From Undibacterium sp. YM2 (GTDB lineage Bacteria > Pseudomonadota > Gammaproteobacteria > Burkholderiales > Burkholderiaceae_D): DNA of 64,000 nucleotides. The position numbers and the translations under genes are program-made. Shown piece after piece: positions 18,199-27,700 of the stretch. The DNA lies in the NCBI RefSeq assembly GCF_009937975.1, contig NZ_AP018441.1:3782001-3846000 (forward strand), given 5' to 3'. The notes under the pieces are model-generated. The model was not told the origin of the DNA. It did no database searches and worked only from the letters and a program-made list of their open reading frames with translations. Position 1 is the first letter of the stretch. Every line of letters starts with the position of its first letter.

Positions 18199-18774
18199 TC
18201 AGGCAGCCATCAATGTGCGCAAGTCTGCTGCACATTGCTCTGCGGTTTGTTCATGCTTCAATGCCAGGCGTATCTTGCCTTTGTCATCAAACACATAGCT
18301 TATTGCGGTATGGTCCATGGTATAAGAGCTGCCGCTGGGCACCTTCTGGTAAAACACCTTGAAGGCTGCGGCCGCTTCCTGCGTTTCTTTCATGTCGCCA
18401 TACAGGCCCAAAAAGCTGGGGTCAAATGCTTTCATGTATTGTGCCAGCAATTCAGGGGTATCTCTTTCCGGGTCTATGGTAATGAAAATAACCTGCAATT
18501 GCTCAGCCTTGTCTGCCAGCAATTTGCGTATGTGCACTGCACGGCTCAGGGCCGCTGGGCAAATATCAGGGCACTGGGTAAAACCAAAGAATATCAGCAG
18601 ATGCTTACCCTTGAAACTGGCAAGGCTGTAATCCTTGCCATCATGCCCGCGCAGATGAAAATCATTGGCATAATTGGCACCCGTAATATCAATGCCGGTA
18701 AAAGTCACAGGCGTGCGGCTGCAAGCCAGCAAAGACAGGCTGCCCAGCAGCGTCAGTACAGAACGACGTTTCAT
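18199..18774 (-). CDS. SCO1/SenC family copper chaperone lipoprotein
   Basis: This is a 191-residue thioredoxin-fold protein. The N-terminus ends in a lipobox, SLLAC, with Cys18 the likely lipidated residue, so it should be tethered in the periplasm. Copper ligands are Cys68 and Cys72 in TQCPDICPAAL and His155 in YTMDHTAISYVF. The segment ITIDPERDTPELLAQYMKAF is typical. It loads copper into cytochrome oxidase subunit II together with PCuAC. It lies between a DUF2946 gene (113 bases upstream) and PCuAC. Confidence 0.95.
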   Translation of the reverse strand: MKRRSVLTLLGSLSLLACSRTPVTFTGIDITGANYANDFHLRGHDGKDYSLASFKGKHLLIFFGFTQCPDICPAALSRAVHIRKLLADKAEQLQVIFITIDPERDTPELLAQYMKAFDPSFLGLYGDMKETQEAAAAFKVFYQKVPSGSSYTMDHTAISYVFDDKGKIRLALKHEQTAEQCAADLRTLMAA

Positions 18775-18887
18775 GTTGATGTCTTTTCTTCATTCATCGC
18801 CATTAATCACAATGAGATGATGGATTGATATCGTCTTACCTGCTCACGAACAAAGCCGGTGAACAAAAGGTAAAACAGCAGGGAGAA

Positions 18888-19304
18888 TCAAACCAGATGG
18901 AGAGGCGGGCCACGCGGCTGCGCCGCAGTCCAGATGAATAAAACGTGGGGAGATTGATAAAACAACAAAGGCGCTGCCGCTGCCAACTTGCCCTCTGGCG
19001 GGCTGGACAAAGCGCCTGGCAACACAAAATCATGCCCTGCATGCAGCACACAATAAGCACAATGCGCCGCCATATGCTGCTTGTCTTGCGCGGACTTTCC
19101 CGCAACCAGTTTGATCAGCTTGCCCGTCACGGCATCCACCAGCTTGACACCCTCGACACTACAGACCTCGACAACCCCTGGCGCAACGACAACAGGCACA
19201 CCCGCCCCCATCCCGCCAGCCATGGCTGGCAGCAAACCATTGAACAACAGGGCAAGACATGCAAGCCATATCGTCAGGTGCCGGAATGAGGAAGAAATGC
19301 GCAT
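18888..19304 (-). CDS. DUF2946 family exported protein
   Basis: This 138-residue protein has an N-terminal signal/anchor (HLTIWLACLALLFNGLLPAMA) and the family's conserved HCAYC motif in the middle (KQHMAAHCAYCVLHAGHDF), rich in Cys and His, plus a second hydrophobic region and the C-terminal PRGPPLHLV that is typical for DUF2946. The family is seen beside copper genes in proteobacteria, and here it heads the DUF2946-SCO1-PCuAC-small-YcnI operon. The His/Cys cluster suggests metal binding, but no activity is known. The ATG lies at 19304. The 188-base gap to the RTX gene (19305-19492) contains that gene's terminator. Confidence 0.82.
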   Translation of the reverse strand: MRISSSFRHLTIWLACLALLFNGLLPAMAGGMGAGVPVVVAPGVVEVCSVEGVKLVDAVTGKLIKLVAGKSAQDKQHMAAHCAYCVLHAGHDFVLPGALSSPPEGKLAAAAPLLFYQSPHVLFIWTAAQPRGPPLHLV

Positions 19305-19375
19305 GGGCAGATTATAACAAAACCTGCATCATTCAAAAAAATATGCGGGTAAATGAATCGCAGGTTTGCACTGAC

Positions 19376-19411
19376 ACAAAAAACAAAAAGGGCTGGTCGC
19401 GAAACCAGCCC
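19376..19411 (-). terminator. Terminator after the giant RTX gene
   Basis: On the minus strand GGGCTGGT and ACCAGCCC pair around a six-base loop and are followed by a T-rich run (TTTTTGTTTTTT), about 80 bases after the RTX stop codon. Confidence 0.85.
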
Positions 19412-19492
19412 TCCCGCCCTGCTCATTATCGCTTGTTCAAAACAAGTTTCAGATCAGGCATAGTTCACATACAGATCAAATACAGATCAAAC

Positions 19493-22400
19493 TCACATCA
19501 ACAACAAAGCCCCCGTTTCCAGTTGAGGCCTGTTATGCAAAGTCTGGCCCTTGTTATTGTTAAAGTCATTCGCTGCCAGGCTGGTCTGCACGACGCTCAA
19601 ACCGATGCCGGTCAGGTTACCGTTCAGGCCATACTGGTAACTAAGGTCACCACCAATGGCAACTGTGTTCGATCCATACAGATGCGCATCGAGCATGGAG
19701 CTCATGACTGCCCATTGGTTCAGGCTTGGTGTGGCTGCCAGGCTGGCATCAAACTTCTGGACCAGTTTGGTGAAGTCAAATACTTCGACTTTGCTGTTTT
19801 TGGTCTTGTCAGTTGATGCGGCATCATAATCACCACCTTCGGTGATGAATTGCAGGCGATCTACACCACGCAAGCCCTGGTTGGTGTACCAGTCCTTGAG
19901 GGTGATACTGTCGCCCTGGCCGAGGTTGAGCACCAGGTCCATGCCAGCCTTGCTGAGTGACAGGTCGGCATATTTGATGCCTTTGCCAAGAGAGATCGTA
20001 TTGCCATTGACCTTGTTGTTTTTGTAGATGTCGGCACCGTCACCGCGGTTGAAGGCAAATACATTGAGGCCCTGGCCTGGGTCTATGGTGTCATTGCCTT
20101 TGCCACCGGCATACCAGTGGTTGCCGACGTTCATGGTAATCACATCATCACCATCACCGCCATCAACCAGCTTGTTGCCATAGTCGCCGGTGATGACATC
20201 ATTGCCTGCACCGCCCTGGGCGACGTCATTGCCGTTGGCGAGGGTGATGGTGTCGATGCCGTTGCCGCCATTGACATAGTCATTGCCATAACCTGCGCTG
20301 ATGGTGTCGTCGCCGTTGCCACCGTACAGGGTGTCGTCCTGGTCACCGCCGTCAAGGGTATCGTTGCCGTCACCACCATCGAGCATGTCATTACCATTGC
20401 TTCCCGTGAGTTTGTCGTCACCAGCACGGCCATACAGGATGTCGATGCCATCGCCACCGTCAAGGGTGTCGTTGCCATTACCACCGTCGAGGGTATCGTT
20501 GCCGCTGCTGCCATCGAGCAGGTCGTCACCATCTTCGCCATAAAGGGCATCATTACCACTTTGGCCGTACAGACGGTCATTGCCGACACCGCCGTAAGCG
20601 GCGTCATCGCCATTGCCACCATCGAGCTTGTCGTTGCCGTAGCCGCCATAGAGGGTGTCATTGCTGTCGTAACCGAAGATGGTGTCGTCGTTACGGCCAC
20701 CACGGATGACTTCGGCAGCATTGCCGCCACTGGCGGTGACTTGTTTGACCAGCAGGTCATCCCAGCTGACTTGTTTGCCGTCAGAGAGGATGAACTTCTC
20801 TATAGGCGAAATGACCTTGCCCTGGGCATCGACGGTGACCTCAAAGTCTATGCCCTGGCTGGCATCACCTTCTGCGGTGATGGCGCGGATCTGGGCAAAC
20901 TTTTTATTGCCAACCGTGGCGACAGAGCCGATCAGGTTGTCAAGACTTAACCCAGTGCCAAAGTTGAGGCTGTCAACACCGGATGTGTCGGTAATGAAGT
21001 CGAGGCCATCGCCCTGGGCATAGTAGTACTGATCATCACCGGCATCACCATTCAGAACGTCATTGCCGGTACCGCCTGTGAGGCTGTCATTGCCTGCGCC
21101 GCCAGACAGGGTATCAGCACCGGCACCACCGTTCATGACATCGGCTGCGGCTGTACCGGTGAGTACGTCTGCTGCATCGGTGCCGCTCAGGCCGCTGGCT
21201 GTCGCACCTGCGATATGCAGGACGAGCTTGTTACTGGCGCTGAGGCCGCCTTTGTCCTTGACCTGGATAGTGACCGCCAGATCACCGACGGCAGCATGAT
21301 CAGGTGTACCACTCAGTGTCTTGGTCGCTGCATCAAATGCCAGCCAGGTTGGTAAGGGGCTGCCATTGGCCAGCGTGGCGCTGTAGGTCAGGACATCACC
21401 TGCGTCGGCATCAGTGAAGGTACCTGCTGGTACCGCAAAGCTGAAGGCGGCTTTCTCTGTCAGGCTTTGATCTGACAGAGTTTTCGCAGCAACCGGTGCT
21501 GTGTTTGGTGCGACATAGTCTGCCACATGCAAATTCAGGGCCGTTTTAGCTGTCAAACCACCTTTGTCTTTGACCGAAACAGATAAGGCCAGATCGCCGA
21601 CTGCAGCATGATCAGGGATGCCGCTCAACGTCCTGGTGGCTGCATCAAAGCTCAACCAGGTCGGTAAGGCCTTGCCATCTGCCAGTGTCACACTGTAAGT
21701 CAGCACGTCACCTGCGTCAACATCAGTGAAGGTGCCTGCCGGTACCGCAAAGCTGAAGGCGGCTTTCTCTGTCAGGCTTTGATCTGACAGAGTTTTCGCA
21801 GCAACCGGTGCTGTGTTTGGTGCGACATAGTCTGCCACATGCAAATTCAATGCCGTTTTTGCTGTCAGGCCGCCTTTGTCTTTGACGGCAACAGACAAGG
21901 CCAGATCACCAACAGCAGCATGATCAGGTGTACCGCTCAATGTCCTGGTCGCTGCATCGAAGCTCAGCCAGGTCGGTAATGCCTTGCCGTCTGCGAGGGT
22001 GACGCTGTAAGTCAGTACATCGCCTGCATCAGCATCAGTGAAGGTGCCTGCCGGTACCGCAAAGCTGAAGGCGGATTTCTCTGTCAAGCTTTGGTCTGAC
22101 AGAGTTTTTGCGGCAACCGGTGCTGTATTTGGTGCGACATAGTCTGCCACATGCAAATTCAACGCCGTTTTAGCTGTCAAACCACCTTTGTCTTTAACCG
22201 AGACAGATAAGGACAGATCGCCAACAGCAGCATGGTCAGGTGTGCCACTCAGCGTTCTGGTGGCTGCATCGAAGCTCAGCCAGGTCGGTAATGCCTTGCC
22301 GTCTGCGAGGGTGACGCTGTAGGTCAGCACATCGCCTTTATCTGCATCAACAAAGAGCGTATCTGGTATGACCAGGCTAAAGGCTTTCTTCTCAGTCAGC

Positions 22401-24751
22401 GCCTGGTCTGCCAAGCTGGCTTTCAACTCCGGTGCAGTATTAACTGTCGCAGCTGCTGCCACACTCAAACTAAAGTCGAGATTGGCAGACAGTTGGCCAC
22501 CGTCTTTGGCCGTTACGCGCAATACCAGATCACCAATGTCTGTATGCCCAGGTGTTCCGCTCAGTTTGCCGGTCTTCTGATCAAACTTGAGCCAGGTTGG
22601 CAAGACATCACCATTGGCAAGGCTCAGGCTATAAGTCAGACTATCTCCTGCATCCGCATCGCTGAAAAGACCGTCAGGCAAAGTGAAACTGAAGTCTTTG
22701 TTCTCGGTTACTTTTTGCTGGGTGACAGAGCCGATTGCGACTGGGGCAGTGTTAGCACCAAGTGCAGGCCTTGATGGCGCACGCGCTATCATTTGGTCCA
22801 GAGTAAATTTACTGCCGTCAGCAAATTCAAAAATCTCCACACCAAAACCAGTCGCATCCTCTGCATTAGCAACAACAATACGCACGCCCTTACCTTCACC
22901 CCATGAAATATTCAGAGTCTGATGAGGTGTGTCCGCGTCGAACCTGCCCCATGAGAATTTCAGGTCAGATAGATTGATGCCTGCTTCGAAGAGCACCTTG
23001 TCTTGTGGCAGACTGTTTTGATCAATATCAACCCGGAAATAGTTTTCACTACCTAAGCCATATTGAGTAGCCGTCACGACACCAGAATCATAAATAGTGT
23101 CCCAGCCAGTATCTGCACCAAACAACCGGTACCAGTCACCCATGGCGCCACCGTTCATAAAGTCATCGCCATCACCGCCTATGATTTCATCACGGCCAGC
23201 GCTGCCCAACAGGGTGTCGTTACCTGCTCCCCCATTGATAAAACTTCCGGATGCGCCATTGTCGTTCGCATATACAACAGATTCCACCATGGACCTGTCC
23301 AAGTTGGACATCTGCACATCTTTATAGGTGTCAAATAGTTTCCAATTTACGGCTTCTTCTGCCGACGCAAAACTACCCATCCCACTATCAACAAAATCAT
23401 CGCCGGCGCCAGCATCAATAATCTGATAACCCGTGCCATTGAGCCAATAACTGGCTGTGGCAGCACCATATAAAATATGATTATTAGAAGAACCTGACCT
23501 GATGTCTTCTACTGAAAACACTTGATTTTGACGATTCTCGACAGTTCTCAGAGTTACATTATCTGTCTGTACAACGCGTTGATCCACATAGGTAGTCTGT
23601 ATATCTTGGTACAAATTGAAGTAGGCAAGCTCCTTGGTAGTATTACCATTAACAGCATCAACTTTATCCACATAAACAGCAACACTGTTCATTGGTGTGT
23701 CATAACGGCCATATCGATTCTTGACCAATTCATCAAGTTCAATTTTCCTGACGAAAACGGGTGCATGAGTCACCGGAGTTTTAACTATGCTTTCGCTCGT
23801 CACTGCCTTGGTTTCCTGTGTATCCGACACTACCGAAATATTGTTTTGCACCGTTGGATCTTGTGCGTGTATTTCTGCACTGTCAGATGTCGTCCTTACC
23901 ACAGAAATGACAGGCGTGGACGTTGCAGTTGTTGCTGTTACGCTGACCCCATTTTCAATATATGTGGACACACTTGTACCGCGCTCTATCGCAAGCTCAG
24001 AAAAATAGTGATTGTGGGCAGTCAGGAAATCCTGTCTGTACTTCTCTACCTTATCTGCACTTGATGTGGCTTGTGTCGCTGAGTTTCCAGCAACCAGCAA
24101 ACTCGACAAAGATATGCTGGAACCCTGATCTGCTTTGACTGTCCATTGTGAATTTCCCTTGAAATAATCGCGCAAAACCAAGCCATCGCTTGTGCCATTG
24201 ATTCCAACAAATAAATTCTCACCCATTCGTTGCAATGTCAAATCAGATATATTAGTACCTGGCTTGAGCGCGATCAGGCTGGAGTCACCGTCCTTTTCAA
24301 TAGCGATATCCTGCCCTGCTCCCCTACCAAAGACGTAAGTATCCACACCCTGACCACCAATCAGTACTTCATTCGCACTGCCACCTTGCAGGACGTCGCC
24401 GGCTCTGCCACCAACAAGATTTTGTGACGAAGCAGTACCCGTTAAATTCACACTATCGGTCAATAAAAGATTCAGGAACTGACCATGACTGAATAAGGTG
24501 TCGTCTGCGAATTGATATGTCATATTGGAATTTGACAAACCATTCTTGATCAAAACCTGATCTCCACCATCGCCAATCTTCAACAACAGAGAAGTACCAC
24601 CATCCGCATTTTTAACCTGGCTAGCTTTGATGCTGGCAACTGGAATGTCGTCTCCAAACCTGATTAAGTTATTACCACCCAGATCCACTATGGTCAGAGC
24701 ACCACAACCAGAATTGACTTGATAGACATCTTTACCTGCACCACCAGACAA
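19493..24751 (-). CDS. Giant RTX protein, C-terminal fragment (frameshifted from the upstream frame)
   Basis: This open frame of about 1,752 residues is the third and last piece of one RTX protein. It has no ATG start: the first usable codon is a TTG inside an RTX repeat (LSGGAGKDVYQ), and the preceding frame ends within the same repeat. One missing G in the G5 run at 24759-24755 explains the break. Contents in order: RTX repeat remnants and calcium-binding-related segments; a Thr/Val-rich stretch with no repeats (about 23500-24050); an RTX block near 23200; five cadherin-like (CADG/He_PIG) units at 22753-21194; an RTX block near 21100; a long array of nonapeptides of the GGXGXDXLX type (about 20720-20030); and a final C-terminal region ending LETGALLLM that should carry the type I secretion signal. 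Such proteins are exported unfolded and fold on binding extracellular calcium. Confidence 0.85.
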   Translation of the reverse strand: MSGGAGKDVYQVNSGCGALTIVDLGGNNLIRFGDDIPVASIKASQVKNADGGTSLLLKIGDGGDQVLIKNGLSNSNMTYQFADDTLFSHGQFLNLLLTDSVNLTGTASSQNLVGGRAGDVLQGGSANEVLIGGQGVDTYVFGRGAGQDIAIEKDGDSSLIALKPGTNISDLTLQRMGENLFVGINGTSDGLVLRDYFKGNSQWTVKADQGSSISLSSLLVAGNSATQATSSADKVEKYRQDFLTAHNHYFSELAIERGTSVSTYIENGVSVTATTATSTPVISVVRTTSDSAEIHAQDPTVQNNISVVSDTQETKAVTSESIVKTPVTHAPVFVRKIELDELVKNRYGRYDTPMNSVAVYVDKVDAVNGNTTKELAYFNLYQDIQTTYVDQRVVQTDNVTLRTVENRQNQVFSVEDIRSGSSNNHILYGAATASYWLNGTGYQIIDAGAGDDFVDSGMGSFASAEEAVNWKLFDTYKDVQMSNLDRSMVESVVYANDNGASGSFINGGAGNDTLLGSAGRDEIIGGDGDDFMNGGAMGDWYRLFGADTGWDTIYDSGVVTATQYGLGSENYFRVDIDQNSLPQDKVLFEAGINLSDLKFSWGRFDADTPHQTLNISWGEGKGVRIVVANAEDATGFGVEIFEFADGSKFTLDQMIARAPSRPALGANTAPVAIGSVTQQKVTENKDFSFTLPDGLFSDADAGDSLTYSLSLANGDVLPTWLKFDQKTGKLSGTPGHTDIGDLVLRVTAKDGGQLSANLDFSLSVAAAATVNTAPELKASLADQALTEKKAFSLVIPDTLFVDADKGDVLTYSVTLADGKALPTWLSFDAATRTLSGTPDHAAVGDLSLSVSVKDKGGLTAKTALNLHVADYVAPNTAPVAAKTLSDQSLTEKSAFSFAVPAGTFTDADAGDVLTYSVTLADGKALPTWLSFDAATRTLSGTPDHAAVGDLALSVAVKDKGGLTAKTALNLHVADYVAPNTAPVAAKTLSDQSLTEKAAFSFAVPAGTFTDVDAGDVLTYSVTLADGKALPTWLSFDAATRTLSGIPDHAAVGDLALSVSVKDKGGLTAKTALNLHVADYVAPNTAPVAAKTLSDQSLTEKAAFSFAVPAGTFTDADAGDVLTYSATLANGSPLPTWLAFDAATKTLSGTPDHAAVGDLAVTIQVKDKGGLSASNKLVLHIAGATASGLSGTDAADVLTGTAAADVMNGGAGADTLSGGAGNDSLTGGTGNDVLNGDAGDDQYYYAQGDGLDFITDTSGVDSLNFGTGLSLDNLIGSVATVGNKKFAQIRAITAEGDASQGIDFEVTVDAQGKVISPIEKFILSDGKQVSWDDLLVKQVTASGGNAAEVIRGGRNDDTIFGYDSNDTLYGGYGNDKLDGGNGDDAAYGGVGNDRLYGQSGNDALYGEDGDDLLDGSSGNDTLDGGNGNDTLDGGDGIDILYGRAGDDKLTGSNGNDMLDGGDGNDTLDGGDQDDTLYGGNGDDTISAGYGNDYVNGGNGIDTITLANGNDVAQGGAGNDVITGDYGNKLVDGGDGDDVITMNVGNHWYAGGKGNDTIDPGQGLNVFAFNRGDGADIYKNNKVNGNTISLGKGIKYADLSLSKAGMDLVLNLGQGDSITLKDWYTNQGLRGVDRLQFITEGGDYDAASTDKTKNSKVEVFDFTKLVQKFDASLAATPSLNQWAVMSSMLDAHLYGSNTVAIGGDLSYQYGLNGNLTGIGLSVVQTSLAANDFNNNKGQTLHNRPQLETGALLLM
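21194..22753 (-). repeat. Five tandem 312-bp repeats encoding cadherin-like domains
   Basis: Units begin (coding direction) at 22753, 22441, 22129, 21817 and 21505, each exactly 312 bp (104 residues) and each starting NTAP. Units 3 and 4 are nearly identical in protein, unit 2 shares most of its second half with them, and unit 1 is the most diverged. Each contains D-A-D-x-G-D and LPTWLSFD motifs of the dystroglycan-type cadherin fold, which binds calcium at domain junctions. Confidence 0.93.
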
Positions 24752-27700
24752 AATCCCCCTGCGCCTAATCCGCGCAGCAAAGCTTGGTGTGACATCACAG
24801 TGCCATCTGCAAATTCATAGGTTTCTATCGCGCCATTGGCACCACCCAATATGGTGATCTGATCATGATCACTATATTTGATAATCAGGTCAGTGCCATT
24901 CGCCGCAAGACTCAAATGCACATCTTTGGCATTGATGCCTTGGCCAAATCGTATCCGGTCTGACGATCTTGAGTCATGTTCTTCGTAGGTACCATCAGCG
25001 ATGGTATCTTTGCCGTCGCCAAGATTAAAAATATAAGTATCACTGCCATATTGGTCAAACAGTTGATCATCCCCTGCCCCGCCCTGATAGGTATCATCAC
25101 CATAACCGCCAAGCAAAATACTGGATCCGGAGCCGTCGATCAAAGTGTCATTATCACCTTCACCGCTTAGGACATTATTACCTTCCCCGCCGATCAGTCT
25201 GTCGTCATAGTCACCACCATATAACTTATCATCGCCAGAACCACCAATCAGTGTGTCCTCTCCGTCATCTCCCCAGAAAATGTCTGCACCAGCACCGCCT
25301 GTGATTACGTCATCACCTGCATAACCGTGAATACGAGCACCAGTGTCAGGTGCCTTCAAATTATCATTCCCGTTCGTGCCGTCAAGTGAACCACCCGTCA
25401 TCAGATTGGCGATAGCAGCCTTGTCCAGGTAGTCACCATTGGCGAATGTAATGCGAGAAATATTATCAACACCAAGGATTTTTCCATAAACAATCCTGAT
25501 CGTATTGGTGCCACTCTGCAAGAGAATATCGCTCTTGTTTCCTGGATCTCCCAGATTCAAAGTATCTTTAGTGAATCCTTCCCCAAGCCGTATTTCAGTA
25601 TTTCCTACGGTATCTTTAATCTGGACGTTAACGCTACGATTTTTGTAAGCTGAAATAATGTAGGTATCGTCACCATCACCACCTTCCAGATGGTCGGCTT
25701 CGTTTCCGTAGAGAGTGTCATTTCCACCGCCACCAACCAGCAAATCGTCACCGTCGCCACCGTCAAGCACGTTATCGGCATCGTTACCCCAGATGCCATT
25801 GCTCAAGGCATTACCGGTTCCATTAATAGCGTTTGAGCCAGTCAAGTAAAGTTCTTCTACATTGTCTGGTAATGTGTAAGTGACTGAACTGTAAATCTGA
25901 TCCACTTCATATGCAGAAGTAGTCTCAATGACAACGTCTCCCACATTATCTACGATGTAAACGTCGTATCCAGTGCCACCGATTAACGTGTCCGCTCCCA
26001 AACCACCATCCAAGGTGTCATGGCCTCCAAGACCAGTGATTAAATCATTGTCTTTAGACCCTATCAGTTTGTCATTACCCTCGGTTGCGCGTGGAGCTAG
26101 ACTATCAATAGAAAGGTACATATCAATTGTTGTACTCGCCCCAAAAGAATCTGTTGCGATCAATTGAACGGCATAAAGCCCGGCAGACATGTCTGGTGGT
26201 ATGCCACTAAACACTCGGGTTTTTGGATCAAATTTCAACCATACTGGTAAGGGTTCACCTTTATTAAAAGTGGCGGAATAGGTCAGTGAATCACCTGGAT
26301 CTTCATCGATAAAAGCATTATCAACAACGGCATAATTTAACTCCAGAGTTTCTTTTGCCTCAATGGTAGCCAGACGTGCATTGATACGGGGAGCATGATT
26401 AAGGCTTTGCATTTCCAGAATCTGTTGCTGCGTCCACTTGATACTTGAGTCATCATCAAATCGGATACCGTCGAACCTGTGGCCTGAAACAAAAAACTCC
26501 CTGATTCTCAATTCATCATTAGTACCTTTAATGTGAATAAATAAATCACGGCTGTCACGGCTAAAGCTAATATCAGATGGCTTCACCCCTGATTTGATGA
26601 TGAGACTGATTGTATCGTCTGCGCTCTGTGCAGGATCGACAGCAAACGCCGTATCGCGGCCTGCACCACGTCCCCAAAGTATGGTGTCGTGTCCTTGCGG
26701 TCCGCCTAAATTATCGTCACCAGCACCGCCATCAAGTACATCATCTCCTTCACCACCAGAAAGGACATCATTGCCGTCACCACCATACAAAGTGTCGTCA
26801 CCAACCCCACCACCGATGTCGTCGTCCCCTTCGTCACCGTACAAGAGATCATTGCCTTCGCCACCGTGAATGTAATCCCCTCCACTTCCACCAAAAACGG
26901 TGTCATTGCCTTTGTCGGCAACAATATTATCGACACCCGCATTCCCATGAATCAAGTCGTTGGTGAAGTAACCCTGAATATCATCATCCAGCTCAGTTCC
27001 CTCCAAAACCATTTGTTTGAGCTTGGCTGAATCCCAGATAGTTCCGTCAGAAAACTGAACCTGATCAAGAGTTGTATCTACAATCTGACCATTTGCGATC
27101 TGCGCATTGATATAAATTGAATCAGGTCGTCCACCATTTGCATCGACTGGGGAATTTTTCAGGTAAATGTAGAAGCCTGCACCGTACTGAAATTTGATGA
27201 TGATTTCAGAAGGCAAGGCCTTAATCAGCAGACGGTCAAAATCTGCTTTCTCTCCAGCTTCTTTCTTGGTGGTCGTATTATCGATAAAAATATTACCGTA
27301 TCCTTCTCCCCAGACATAGGTGTCATCACCTTTACCACCGGTTAGTTCTGCACCGCCATAAAAACGGATACCGCCGGAGAAGCTGCCAAGACTAATGCCA
27401 CTATCCAGGAAATCATCGCCATCCCCCCCAAACAGGCGATCAAAACCGTCGCCTCCCAGCAAGGTGTCATTTCCATTGTCACCATAAAGCCAATCATCCC
27501 CGTCATCACCATACAGAATATCTTCGCCATCAGCGCCGTAGATAGTATCGTGACCATTTTTGCCATGAATAACGTCATCACGATCACTAAAGCCTGCAAT
27601 TTTTTGAGATGTTTCATCACCAAGAACAGAGAGTTCTTTAAGTTTAGTGATATCCCAAACGGTGCCATCCTCAAACACCACTTTATTGACGGAGGGATCA

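Noticed and set aside
20117..20950. 277-codon plus-strand frame with regular Val/Ile/Ala repeats
   Set aside because: It is the antisense reading of the RTX nonapeptide array; the periodicity comes from the repeats.
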